DNA of 37,304 nucleotides from a bacterium (GTDB taxonomy: Bacteria > Electryoneota > AABM5-125-24 > Hatepunaeales > Hatepunaeaceae), in the NCBI GenBank assembly GCA_025774605.1, contig JALGVR010000010.1, forward strand, positions 1 through 37,304. The letters run 5' to 3'. Positions 16,194 to 24,400 of this stretch are shown piece by piece. The notes under the pieces are model-generated. The model ran no database searches. It had not been told where the DNA came from and saw only the letters and a program-made list of their open reading frames with translations. A program made the translations under genes and the position numbers. The stretch's first letter is position 1. Each line of letters begins with the position of its first letter.

Positions 16194-17297
16194 TCAGATA
16201 ATGATCAGTTCAGCCTGGAGCGCGCCGGCTTGTTTCAGCGCCTGAAAGATGGCGATGATGTCGCGCGGGCTGAGCCCGAGCCGGTTCAGCGCGGTGGCCA
16301 CGTCTCCCACCGTCGAAGCGCCCGGGAGGGCGACGACACCGGTATCGCGCTGCTCGACCAACACCTCCTGGATCTGCTCCTGTACGGTCTTGCCGCCTGG
16401 CGCGAACGGCAGCGCCTGGCTGACAACCGGCGCAGCCTTGACGGTTATGGACAGCGCGCCGTGCGATACCGCCACCGGCGACAGGCTGACCTTTCTACCG
16501 ATGATTATCGTCCCGGTGCGCTCGTTGATTACAACCTTAGCCGCGACATCAGGGGTGAATTCGACGCTCTCCACCGCGGCGATGAAATTCACGATCTTTG
16601 AAGGCATGGCGAATTCGATCGGCACATCCACGGTGACGGACTTGGCGTCCACCGCCGTGGCAAGCCCGGGTCCGAGAGCAGCGTTGATGGCGTTGGCCAT
16701 GTTCTCGACTGTGGTGAAATCGCCGTTGTTCAGCATGAAAGTCAACCGGTTGTTGTCCTCCAATCCCACGCGGAGATCGCGCTTCAGCACGCCGCCGCTT
16801 GGAATACGCCCGACCAGCGGATGATTCTCCCGCACGCTGACCTGGTCGGTCTCGATGCTGAAACCGCCGATTATCAGCGCGCCGGAGGCGGTCGCCCAGA
16901 CCGTGCCGTTGAGGTCGGTCAGGGTTGTCTGGAGCAGTATGCCGCCCTGCAGCGATTTGGCGTCCCCCAGTGATGAGACCGTCACGTCGAACTGTCCGCC
17001 GCTCCTGGCGAATGCCGGCACATCAGCCGTAACCATCACCGCGGCAACGTTCTTCGATCGCACCTTGTCGCCATCGACCGCGATGCCGAACCGCTCGAGC
17101 AGGTTCGCCAGCGACTGGTTGGTGAACAGGCTCTTCTGACTGTCTCCCGTCCGGTCGAGCCCTATGACCAGGCCGTAGCCGATGACACTCACGCCTTCGG
17201 CGCCGGAGAGCCTGGCGACATCCTTGACTCTCACCTGCGCCGCTGCACAGGTCGAAACGAAGAGCAACAGGACGATTATTTTACAGAAATCCCGCAT
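16194..17297 (-). CDS. flgI: Flagellar P-ring protein FlgI
   Basis: FlgI builds the periplasmic P ring around the rod. I choose the ATG at 17297, which gives 367 residues and a proper Sec signal peptide (RDFCKIIVLLLFVSTCAAAQ). The frame is open 29 codons further to an ATG at 17384, but that stretch lies at the edge of a repeat array and would bury the signal peptide. Family signatures are VRVKDVARLSG, VIGYGLVIGLDRTGDSQKS, and NERTGTIIIGRKVSLSPVAV near residue 260. No strong ribosome site precedes the chosen start. A 445-base repeat-bearing gap separates it from flgH. Confidence 0.95.
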   Translation of the reverse strand: MRDFCKIIVLLLFVSTCAAAQVRVKDVARLSGAEGVSVIGYGLVIGLDRTGDSQKSLFTNQSLANLLERFGIAVDGDKVRSKNVAAVMVTADVPAFARSGGQFDVTVSSLGDAKSLQGGILLQTTLTDLNGTVWATASGALIIGGFSIETDQVSVRENHPLVGRIPSGGVLKRDLRVGLEDNNRLTFMLNNGDFTTVENMANAINAALGPGLATAVDAKSVTVDVPIEFAMPSKIVNFIAAVESVEFTPDVAAKVVINERTGTIIIGRKVSLSPVAVSHGALSITVKAAPVVSQALPFAPGGKTVQEQIQEVLVEQRDTGVVALPGASTVGDVATALNRLGLSPRDIIAIFQALKQAGALQAELIII

Positions 17298-17351
17298 ATA
17301 CCGTTGAGTTTTGTTACAGGTGCTGCCGTCATCTACAGACGCCGATACTTG

Positions 17352-17367
17352 AAATGACCGGTCATTT
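17352..17367. repeat. 16-base perfect palindrome upstream of flgI
   Basis: AAATGACC/GGTCATTT is a perfect palindrome about 55 bases upstream of the chosen flgI start. It extends to a near-perfect 23-base symmetry (CTT...AAG) if one G is bulged out. It could be an operator or a hairpin in the flgH-flgI spacer; nothing identifies a binding protein. The core TGACCGGTC also occurs in the palindrome at 21410-21447. Confidence 0.6.
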
Positions 17368-17386
17368 AAGATCAGGCTTTTCATCC

Positions 17387-17456
17387 CCGACCACCGACCA
17401 CCGACTACCGACTACCGACTACCGACCACCGACTACCGACCACCGACTACCGACTA
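17387..17456. repeat. 7-base tandem array CCGACYA, 10 copies
   Basis: Ten head-to-tail copies of CCGACYA (Y is T in six and C in four) without indels. The period is not a multiple of three and the array lies outside any credible gene. It is in the spacer between flgI and flgH. Confidence 0.95.
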
Positions 17457-17467
17457 TCCCTCTGGTT

Positions 17468-17483
17468 CCCCGCGTGCGCGGGG
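17468..17483. repeat. GC-rich palindromic element CCCCGCG-TG-CGCGGGG
   Basis: Two perfect 7-base arms with a 2-base loop lie between the two tandem arrays. With its flanks (GGTT before, ATGACAG after) it resembles the dispersed GTCATTCCCGCG-type palindromic repeats found between genes in many bacteria. It also resembles a type I-E CRISPR repeat, but there is a single copy and no spacers. Confidence 0.7.
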
Positions 17484-17644
17484 ATGACAGAAAACCGCGG
17501 ATGACGAAAACCGCGAATGACGAAAACCGCGAATGACGAAAACCGCGAATGACGAAAACCGCGAATGACGAAAACCGCGAATGACGAAAACCGCGAATGA
17601 CGAAAACCGCGGATGACGAAAACCGCGAATGACGAAAACCGCGA
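17484..17644. repeat. 16-base tandem array ATGACGAAAACCGCGA, about 10 copies
   Basis: Nine 16-base units start at 17501, 17517 and so on to 17629. They are identical except for an A/G change at the last base of the unit before 17613. A first, 17-base variant unit starts at 17484. The near identity of units suggests recent slippage or unequal exchange. The array creates long open frames in several phases on both strands, which are artefacts. It sits within the flgH-flgI spacer. The remaining bases of the spacer (17645-17742) show nothing I can assign. Confidence 0.97.
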
Positions 17645-17742
17645 ACGAGGAATTCATGGATGATATACAAGGGCGTTTAGAGAATATTTCAAAGGACTCT
17701 ACTGTTTACGCCGCTTCAGCGCATGCAGAAGGAAACCTGGAA

Positions 17743-18342
17743 TCAGAACAGCCAGGCGAGAAACCTCGATAGAAGCCCCGGCCGCGCCGCCTTGTCAACC
17801 ACACCCATGCCGCGATAGGTGATCGCCGCGTCGGCGATCAGATAGGAGTAAACCGAGTTGTCGGCGCGGATGTCCGCTGGTCTGACAATGCCGGTCAGGA
17901 TGGTGATCTGCTGCTCACCGTTGACCTCGACCGACTTGCGCCCTTCCAGGCGCAGGTTTCCGTTCGGCAGAATCTCCATGACGCTGGCGGCCAATTTCCC
18001 TGTCAGGCGGCCGGTTCTCGATGTAGCTCCCTCGTTCTGGTTGTCGCCGGTTATCTCGGTTTTCAGCTTCAGTCCGGGGAGAAAATCGAGCTTGCCGCCC
18101 GCGGCGTTCTTTATCTCGTACAGGTTGCTGAAATCGTTGTCCGTCCTCGCCTGGTTGCTGCCGGTGGTGTATTCCTGCAGCAGGATGGTCACCACGTCCC
18201 CGACGCGGAAGGCGCGCTTGTCGGTGAACAGCGACGGCGGCGGCTGGAAGTCGAGCTCCTGAGCCGCGGCGATTGAAGCCACCGCCAGCAGCGTGAGGAG
18301 TATCGCGGTCATGATTCTATTGCTCCGCTCATCCATGGTCAC
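17743..18342 (-). CDS. flgH: Flagellar L-ring protein FlgH
   Basis: FlgH forms the outer-membrane L ring. The 199-residue protein has a signal peptide (MTAILLTLLAVASIAAAQ) and FlgH core motifs (KRAFRVGDVVTILLQEYTTG, GKLAASVMEILPNGNLRLEG, ILTGIVRPADIRADNSVYSY). Unlike enterobacterial FlgH it has no cysteine after the signal peptide, so it does not appear to be a lipoprotein. The GTG at 18342 overlaps the flgA stop by 4 bases; an ATG two codons later is an alternative. The C-terminus is the usual short basic tail (RPGLLSRFLAWLF). Confidence 0.93.
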   Translation of the reverse strand: MTMDERSNRIMTAILLTLLAVASIAAAQELDFQPPPSLFTDKRAFRVGDVVTILLQEYTTGSNQARTDNDFSNLYEIKNAAGGKLDFLPGLKLKTEITGDNQNEGATSRTGRLTGKLAASVMEILPNGNLRLEGRKSVEVNGEQQITILTGIVRPADIRADNSVYSYLIADAAITYRGMGVVDKAARPGLLSRFLAWLF

Positions 18343-19010
18343 TCAACCGCCACCAGACCAGCGGCTTCGATTATACCCTTCAATTTCTTGCGACTGGATG
18401 TTGTCATTACCTTGATCATCTGTCCCATCTGTCCATCCTCCAGGGCGTATCCGGATGTTCTTACTTCGACCAGCCCGTTTCTGACGACCAGTGTCACCCC
18501 TTCGCCAATTGCTACGGCGGGGATGGGCGCCAGTCTCGGCATGGTGATGATGCTGCCGCACGGGATGCGCACCTTGGTCCAAAACCCTCTGATCCGGTCA
18601 ACTGTTGGAAACCGGGCCGCGCCGAGCTTGTCCGAAGCCATCACCCGCCACTCGACGAGGCTGTCGTTCAGCGTCGTGCGGGGCGGAATGTCGCACTTTG
18701 CCACCGGCAGCCGTTCCACAGTTTCGATCTTCACGGTCACCGGTATGGTTTTCGTTCTTCCGTCAACGGTTGCGTCCACCCAACAGAGCCGGGCGCCGCG
18801 CGGAATGGGCGTATCCTCGTCGCCGCGAACCCCTTCGATGAAGAAGCGGCTCCCTTTAACCTGTGGACATCGCTTCAAAGATATCTCGTACCCGACCACC
18901 TTTCCCGCCAGGATGGAGGAGTAGTGCGCCTCCACCGCTGATTGAATCTCGCCGTTTCGATCCGTTACGCTGATCAACGCCGTTAGAATGAGCAGAAAGG
19001 CGGTTGACAC
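18339..19010 (-). CDS. flgA: P-ring assembly chaperone FlgA
   Basis: FlgA is a periplasmic chaperone for FlgI polymerisation. The 223-residue protein begins with a short signal peptide (STAFLLILTALISVTDRN). The C-terminal 130 residues are the SAF/ChapFlgA domain (LPVAKCDIPPRTTLNDSLVE, CGSIITMPRLAPIPAVAIGE, GVTLVVRNGLVEVRTSGYAL, DGQMGQMIKVMTTSSRKKLK). Start codon is GTG at 19010 with AGGG 7 bases upstream, overlapping the flgG stop region. It lies between flgG and flgH and overlaps flgH by 4 bases. Confidence 0.92.
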   Translation of the reverse strand: MSTAFLLILTALISVTDRNGEIQSAVEAHYSSILAGKVVGYEISLKRCPQVKGSRFFIEGVRGDEDTPIPRGARLCWVDATVDGRTKTIPVTVKIETVERLPVAKCDIPPRTTLNDSLVEWRVMASDKLGAARFPTVDRIRGFWTKVRIPCGSIITMPRLAPIPAVAIGEGVTLVVRNGLVEVRTSGYALEDGQMGQMIKVMTTSSRKKLKGIIEAAGLVAVE

Positions 19011-19019
19011 GGGTATACC

Positions 19020-19808
19020 CTAACGCTTGAGATTGGTTGCCGTCTGCAGCATGTCGTCGGACGTCTTGATCGCCTTGGATGCGATGTCATAGGCGCGCTG
19101 GGCGGTGATCATCGACACCATCTCCTCGACGATGCGGACGTTGGAGCCCTCCAGGTAACCCTGTGTGACGTTGCCCAATCCCTCGCTGCCGGGATTTGCC
19201 GGTATCGGCGGTCCCGATGAGACCGTTTCGCGGTACATGTTATGCCCTTCACTGGACAAACCCGCCGGATTGACGAAGCGCGCCAGCTCGAACTGACCGA
19301 TCGTCTGCGGTTCGACCTCGCCAAACAATAGAACCGACACGGTGCCGTCGCGGGCGACCGTGACGCTGACCGCATCGGCGGGGATCGTCAAGGCAGGCTC
19401 AACCAGGTATCCGTCGGCGTTGACCAGCGAACCGTCGGGCGAGATCTTGAACGAGCCGTCGCGGGTGTAGCCGATCGAACCATCCGGCTTAACGAGCTGA
19501 AAGAAGCCGTTCCCTTCAATAGCCAGATCGAGCGGGTTGTCAGTCGGGTTGACGACGCCCTGCTCGAAGCTCTTCTGCGAGGCGATGGGGCGGACACCGT
19601 GACCGACCTGCAGCTCGGACGGCAATATCTGCCCGAGATCGGCGCTGTTGCCGGCGCGCCGCATCGTCTGGTAAACCAGATCCTGAAACTCCAGCCGGAC
19701 GCGTTTGAAGCCGGTGGTGTTCACGTTGGCGAGGTTGTTGGCGATATTATCGATGAAAAGCTGCTGGGCGTACATGCCCGTCGCAGCGGTGTTAAGGGCG
19801 CGAATCAT
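19020..19808 (-). CDS. flgG: Distal rod protein FlgG
   Basis: FlgG makes the distal rod. The 262-residue length equals that of typical FlgG. The N-terminus has the rod/hook motif (ALNTAATGMYAQQLFIDNIA then NNLANVNTTGFKR) and the C-terminus the matching helix (SMITAQRAYDIASKAIKTSD, then DMLQTATNLKR). The internal GNGFFQLVKPDGSIGYTRDG segment is the family's conserved core. GGGAAAC precedes the ATG. It follows flgF after 80 bases with no visible promoter. Confidence 0.97.
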   Translation of the reverse strand: MIRALNTAATGMYAQQLFIDNIANNLANVNTTGFKRVRLEFQDLVYQTMRRAGNSADLGQILPSELQVGHGVRPIASQKSFEQGVVNPTDNPLDLAIEGNGFFQLVKPDGSIGYTRDGSFKISPDGSLVNADGYLVEPALTIPADAVSVTVARDGTVSVLLFGEVEPQTIGQFELARFVNPAGLSSEGHNMYRETVSSGPPIPANPGSEGLGNVTQGYLEGSNVRIVEEMVSMITAQRAYDIASKAIKTSDDMLQTATNLKR

Positions 19809-19888
19809 GTTGAATGTTTCCCGTTATTTCCGGATTATCCTCCCCGTGGTCAAGGCATGTCGTATTCCTGGCTGACATTGGAATGACC

Positions 19889-20617
19889 CTATCTGGCGAT
19901 CTCGTTGACCGCCATCTTCAATGTCTCGTCCTGGGTGACAACCGCTCTCTGCAGCATATCGTAGACCCGATTCAGCTCGATCATCTCCACCATCTCCTTG
20001 ATGACGTTCACGTTCGAGCCTTCGATATATCCCTGCATCAGCCTGATATCCTCAACCGGTTGCCCGGGCGCGTTGTCCTCGGGAACAAAATATCCGTATC
20101 CGTTGCGTCTGAGATTGTAAGGCTCCTCGAAGTCAACGACCTGCAGTCTGTCGACCACCGATCCGTCGACGATCACCTCGCCCGTATCGCGGACGACCAC
20201 TTCACCGCCGGTTACCTGGATCGGATTGCTCTCGCCGAGTACGCGGTAACCGAGCTTGGTGACCAGTTCGTTGTCCTCGTTAAGCTTGAAGTTGCCGTCC
20301 CGCGTGTAGCAGTTGCCGTTTTCGGTTTCGATTACGAAGAAGCCCCTGCCGGAGATGGCGATGTCCAGCGGGTTGTCACTCTTTTCCAGGGGACCCTGCG
20401 CGAAGTCGGTCTGCAGGTAGTACAGCTCCGGCGGCAGGGTGACCGGAGTGCCGAAGGGTCCGCCCTGCAGCAACCGGTTGTTGAGGGTCGTGCGGAAGAG
20501 ACGCCTGTCCGACTTATGCGCCGTGGTATTGGCGTTCGCCAGGTTGTTCGATATCGCTTCGAGCTGCGATTCACGCGGAATCATCCCGGCAGCGGCGTGA
20601 TAGATACCCTTGATCAT
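19889..20617 (-). CDS. flgF: Proximal rod protein FlgF
   Basis: This 242-residue paralogue of FlgG has the same terminal motifs (GIYHAAAGMIPRESQLEAIS then NNLANANTTAHK; EMVEMIELNRVYDMLQRAVV) and core (ISGRGFFVIETENGNCYTRD). Its position immediately before flgG and its more divergent N-terminal motif point to FlgF. GGAGAGG precedes the ATG. It is the first gene of the flagellar block in this window, downstream of a sigma-54 promoter match. Confidence 0.92.
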   Translation of the reverse strand: MIKGIYHAAAGMIPRESQLEAISNNLANANTTAHKSDRRLFRTTLNNRLLQGGPFGTPVTLPPELYYLQTDFAQGPLEKSDNPLDIAISGRGFFVIETENGNCYTRDGNFKLNEDNELVTKLGYRVLGESNPIQVTGGEVVVRDTGEVIVDGSVVDRLQVVDFEEPYNLRRNGYGYFVPEDNAPGQPVEDIRLMQGYIEGSNVNVIKEMVEMIELNRVYDMLQRAVVTQDETLKMAVNEIAR

Positions 20618-20654
20618 CCTCTGAACCTCTCCATAACTGTCCAGCCACTGTTAA

Positions 20655-20670
20655 AGCAACCCCTGTGCCA
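20655..20670 (-). promoter_or_regulatory. Sigma-54 (RpoN) promoter of the flgF operon
   Basis: On the minus strand TGGCAC, 5 bases, TTGCT matches the sigma-54 consensus (TGGCACG-N4-TTGCW) at all invariant -24 GG and -12 GC positions with exact spacing. The -12 element ends 38 bases before the flgF ATG, giving a leader of about 25 bases. An NtrC-type activator such as FleQ/FlrC/FlgR would be required; no activator gene is in the window. Confidence 0.85.
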
Positions 20671-20910
20671 TTTGATTACGGATGGTTTATAGCTCTTATT
20701 TATATGCAGATGTGATTTTCAGAGGTGTGAACCCGAAGGGAAGCGACGACCTGTTCGCCCCGATCCGGGGAAATATTTGCCGCTTGAGGCGGGTAAACGA
20801 CTCGAACTCCTCCGTCGGCGCGAAGAGCTGTCCTCGGTCTGAAAACCTGAACAGACCCTAAAAATCAGCGCACTAAAGGATCGGTGGAAGGCTGTAAATT
20901 GGCTGAAGTC

Positions 20911-20939
20911 TTGACATGACCTCAAAGAATTGTTACTAT
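20911..20939 (+). promoter_or_regulatory. Sigma-70-type promoter of the DUF4398 lipoprotein gene
   Basis: TTGACA (20911-20916), 17 bases, TACTAT (20934-20939): a consensus -35 with optimal spacing and a good -10. The predicted RNA start is near 20946, about 50 bases before the ATG, suggesting strong housekeeping expression. Confidence 0.85.
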
Positions 20940-20996
20940 CTTAGGAGGTAAACGAACCGATAAGTTGGATTCATATACTTTAAGGAGGAGGGTATA

Positions 20997-21365
20997 ATGT
21001 CCTTTCGTCACATTGTTCCGGTCTTGTTGCTTTCGCTGACCTTTGGTGTTCTGATTTCAGGTTGCGAAGGACCGCCTGACGAAATCATCATGGACGCTGA
21101 AGACGCAATCAATTCGGCAATTGCAGCCGGCGCGGCAGATGCCTCTCCCGGGCTTCTGGGTAAAGCGCAAACGCTTCTGCAGGAAGCAAAGATGCTGCGT
21201 GAACAGGGTAAAAACAAGGATGCCCGCAAGAAGGCGGAAGTCGCCATAATCCGCGCTCGCAAAGCCGAGAAGTATGCAATGCAGGTTTCCGGCGTCGCAA
21301 AGAAGGCTCCGGAGACGTCGAACACCACTGAAAAACCGGAAAGCGAAGCTCCACAGCCGGAGTGA
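20997..21365 (+). CDS. Small DUF4398-type lipoprotein
   Basis: A 122-residue protein with a lipoprotein signal peptide (VLLLSLTFGVLISGCEGPPD; lipobox ISGC with Cys 23). It continues as an Ala/Lys/Glu-rich helical hairpin (residues 30-95, with AQTLLQEAKMLREQGKNKDA then RKKAEVAIIRARKAEKYAM), like the DUF4398 family. The Pro/Glu-rich tail (about 100-122) is probably disordered. It should be anchored in the inner or outer membrane facing the periplasm. An AGGAGGAGGG run precedes the ATG and a consensus promoter lies upstream, so expression should be high. It is a single-gene unit. The function of the family is not established. Confidence 0.85.
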   Translation: MSFRHIVPVLLLSLTFGVLISGCEGPPDEIIMDAEDAINSAIAAGAADASPGLLGKAQTLLQEAKMLREQGKNKDARKKAEVAIIRARKAEKYAMQVSGVAKKAPETSNTTEKPESEAPQPE

Positions 21366-21409
21366 AGCGACGGAGGGGGTCAATAGGTTTAATTGCATCT
21401 GCGGGATTG

Positions 21410-21447
21410 CTGCCGGTTCGACCGGTCATGACCGGTCGAACCGGCAG
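21410..21447. terminator. Perfect 38-base palindrome between convergent genes, likely bidirectional terminator
   Basis: CTGCCGGTTCGACCGGTCA is followed directly by its exact reverse complement. As RNA it folds to a stem of 16 or 17 pairs on either strand. It lies 44 bases after the lipoprotein stop and 52 bases after the end of the convergent DUF4175 gene. No long T-run follows on either strand, so termination would rest on the stem or on Rho. A protein-binding site is an alternative. Confidence 0.6.
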
Positions 21448-21499
21448 TTGTGTTGCATTCCGGACTTCCTTCAGGGAGCTTTAACCGCCGACTTATGCT

Positions 21500-24400
21500 T
21501 TAACGGCTGGTCTTTTCTGCGGATCGTTCGAGGGCTTGAAAATAGTTGCGGATCAGTTGCCTGTAATCCTTGGTATATCCCTCCTGGAAGGCTCGCAGGA
21601 GGTCACGGCGCAGCTTGTCCTTGTCCTGGTCGGGCAGGAGTGCGGGTGGTGATTTCCGGGTAAGATCACGTCCCGTGCGGCTCTCTCTGCGCCTGCTGTA
21701 TTCCTTCTCCTTTACCGACCTGGTCGCGTCCAACAGGCGGCTGACGATCTGACGCTGGAGCCTGCGCGTACGTTCATCGATCTGCCGGTCTTCGAGATCG
21801 TCGGCGACTTCTCCCATCGATCCGGCGATCTCCTCCAGGTCGCCAAGGATATCCTTCATTCCCTGCCCCTTCTCGCTGAGTTGCTGCATCTGCTGCTGCA
21901 AGGAGCGTTGCTGCGCCGCCATCCTTGCCAACTGCTCCCCACCGGGCATCATCTGCTGACCTTCACCGCCCGGCATCATCATCGATTGATCGTTGAGGCA
22001 CTGCTGGCTCTGAGCCATCTGCGACAGTTGCTCGATCATCTCCTCGTATCCGGTCGATGAGGAAGCGGATTCGAGTTTGGCGAGGATGTTCAGTATCTTC
22101 AGAGCGGAGCGGTTGATCTCACCCAATGCCTTCTGTTGGGGAGAGACGACGGACCGGGGGGTCCGGTCGGAGAATCCCACCAGGGCTCGATCCAATTCGT
22201 CAATAGCCTTGCCGAGTGATGCGCCGAGGTCGGGGGTTATGAAGAAGGTCTCCCGCGACAGCTCGAACAGGCGTGAGATGACGCCCTGCAACGCCAGGCG
22301 GACATCCTCCTGCCTGCCGGCGAGATTCCGGTAGCGTGGCGAGCGGGTTTCGATCCGGCTGCTTTCGGAGCTTAATTCCTCCTGGCTGCGGGAGACGTAG
22401 AGCAGCTCTTCGGTGATTCGACGCAGTTCGTGCGCCAGTTGAGCCTTGCGTCTCTCCTTGAGATCAGACGATGATTGTCTGAGACCGGACGACAGCTCCG
22501 CCAGGTCGCGGGCAACCTGTTCTCCGGAGGCGCGTCCTTCCGGCTTGACATGCTGTGCGAACGATTCTGCCGCACGGCGCATCCCACCGCTGATGTCACG
22601 TTCTGCGGACAGCTTCGACAGGCTGTCGAGTTGCGCTGCAAGCGTCGCTTCGCCCGCGAGTTCAGCCAGCTTCGCGGTTTCCTTCATGTTCTCGTTGATG
22701 GCGTTCATCGGATTTACCAGCGCGCTCGCGCGGTCGGCAAGCTCTTCATCGGTCAGATCATCCATCCGTTCAAGGATATCCTCCTGCTGATGGAGCAACT
22801 CCTCGGTCAACCTGGTGAGTTCGTCCATCTTGCGCTCGAGCTGAAGCTGTTTGAATATGCTGATACTCCGTTCGATCCTTTCAAGGAACTCCTGGCTGCC
22901 GATATCGAACTCCTCCAACGCCTGCCGCACCTTGTCGGGATCCTGGGAATCCATTGCCTCCCTCAGCCTGTCCATCGCCTCCATCAGCTCCGGCGTGGCG
23001 ATCTCGGCGATAAGGTTCTGCAGCTCCTGGTATTTTTCGAGGGTTTCCAGCGTGGTCAGGTCATGCTTGTCGAGTTGCTCCACGAGGTCGTCGATGCGCC
23101 TGGACAATTCTTCAACCTGTTGTTTCAGGTCGCCCTGCTGATCAACAGCCTCCTTTATCTCGCGCCCCTTTTCCCAGTCGAATTCGGGATTGCGGTGGAG
23201 TTCATCAACCAATTCGGAGATCTTTTCCCGCAGGTTTCTGGCTTCCTCAAGGGTGCGCTGAGCCTGTTCGATCCCCGCTTCCTCGCTCTGTTCGACGCTG
23301 GCGATGATCTCTTCGACCGACGGCAGTCTGACCAGTCTGCGTTCGCTCTCGGATCGTTTAGGGCCGTTGATGAGATCATTATCCCACGCCGTTGCCCAGT
23401 ATTCCAGGACGTCACCCGGGAAGAGCGGCATATCGGACATATCCCAGATATACTCCGCTGTCGCAGCCTGTGCGTTGCGAGGCGCGAATTCGAGCGGAAA
23501 GCGGTTCACAACCGAATCCTGACTCATCAATCTGTATGCCAGTTGACCGCGGCTGATGCCGTAATCATCATCAGCCTCAACAAGGAGCTGGAGCCGCATG
23601 TCGTCGCCGAGCGCCACATCTTCAGCGGGATGGGTGATCCTGACCAGGGGAGGCGAATCGCTGAGCAGACGCACGCGGTAGCTTATCGGATCGCGGTTTT
23701 CATGACCGTCGCTGTCCACGAGGCGAATCCGGTATGAGCCTTCGCGCATTATCCTGAGCCGACCTGTACAGGTCTGACCGGAGACGTTCAGCGGAAGGCT
23801 GTCCACGGAGCTTGAATCGGAACCGGCGCGCATGAAGGCGATCCATCCCTGCGCCAACTGCTTGGTGGCGCGCACGGTCAACTGCAGCCTCGAGCCCGGC
23901 AGCGCTTCAACGTCACCGACGTTTTCCCTGCCCAGAACCATGGGCAGCCGGCTGTATTGCGGGGGGAACAGGCGGTATCCAAGCTCTGCGACCTGCGGGC
24001 GTGCGATAATATCGAGATGGTATTCCCTGGAAGCTATTCCGCCGCGGCGCGCCAAGTAGCTGATGGAGGCGGGAAAACCGTCAAATTTGATCTCACCGTG
24101 ACCTTCCTTGATCCGGATGCGGTTTGAACGTTCAAGTCCGTCCTCGAACCGGTACACGAAGTCGGCTTCGTCCGGCGCCAGGCCCGTTGCAGAGACAGTG
24201 AACGCAAGCGGTTCACCGCGGTAAGCCCAGCCGCCCGAAGGTTCTATGCTGAGGCTGAAGGGTGGCGGAACGGCGAACATTGTCCGCGGGTGAGCCAGAC
24301 GGCCGGCCGCGCTCGGATATGATGCCGGAAAAACCGCGAACAACAGGATGGTGATCAGGGCGGAGCAAGCCAGGACAACCAGCGATCTGCGGCGCGGGGA

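Larger units (their letters stand above)
20618..20996. other. Divergent intergenic region between flgF and the DUF4398 lipoprotein gene
   Basis: About 380 bases without a gene. It holds the sigma-54 site for flgF at its left end and the sigma-70 site for the lipoprotein gene at its right end. The middle (about 20720-20890) has a small CCCCG-ATC-CGGGG hairpin but no other structure I can support; upstream activator sites for the sigma-54 promoter would be expected here. Confidence 0.6.

Noticed and set aside
17460-17650. CRISPR-like array (the CCCCGCG palindrome resembles a type I-E repeat and repeats follow it).
   Set aside because: The palindrome is single-copy and the following units are contiguous 16-base tandem repeats with no variable spacers; no cas genes are present.
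17354-17670. Open frames on both strands through the 7- and 16-base arrays, giving Arg/Ser/Phe- or Pro/Asp-rich repeats.
   Set aside because: They arise because the repeat units lack stops in several phases; no ribosome sites and no family resemblance.
17656-17772. A 38-codon plus-strand frame starting ATGGATGATATACAA with GAGG upstream.
   Set aside because: It runs antisense into the end of flgH, has no family resemblance and begins at the repeat edge; too weak to call.
22475-23737. A 420-codon plus-strand open frame antisense to the DUF4175 gene.
   Set aside because: A shadow of the biased codon use in the coiled-coil region; composition is not protein-like and no ribosome site or promoter precedes it.
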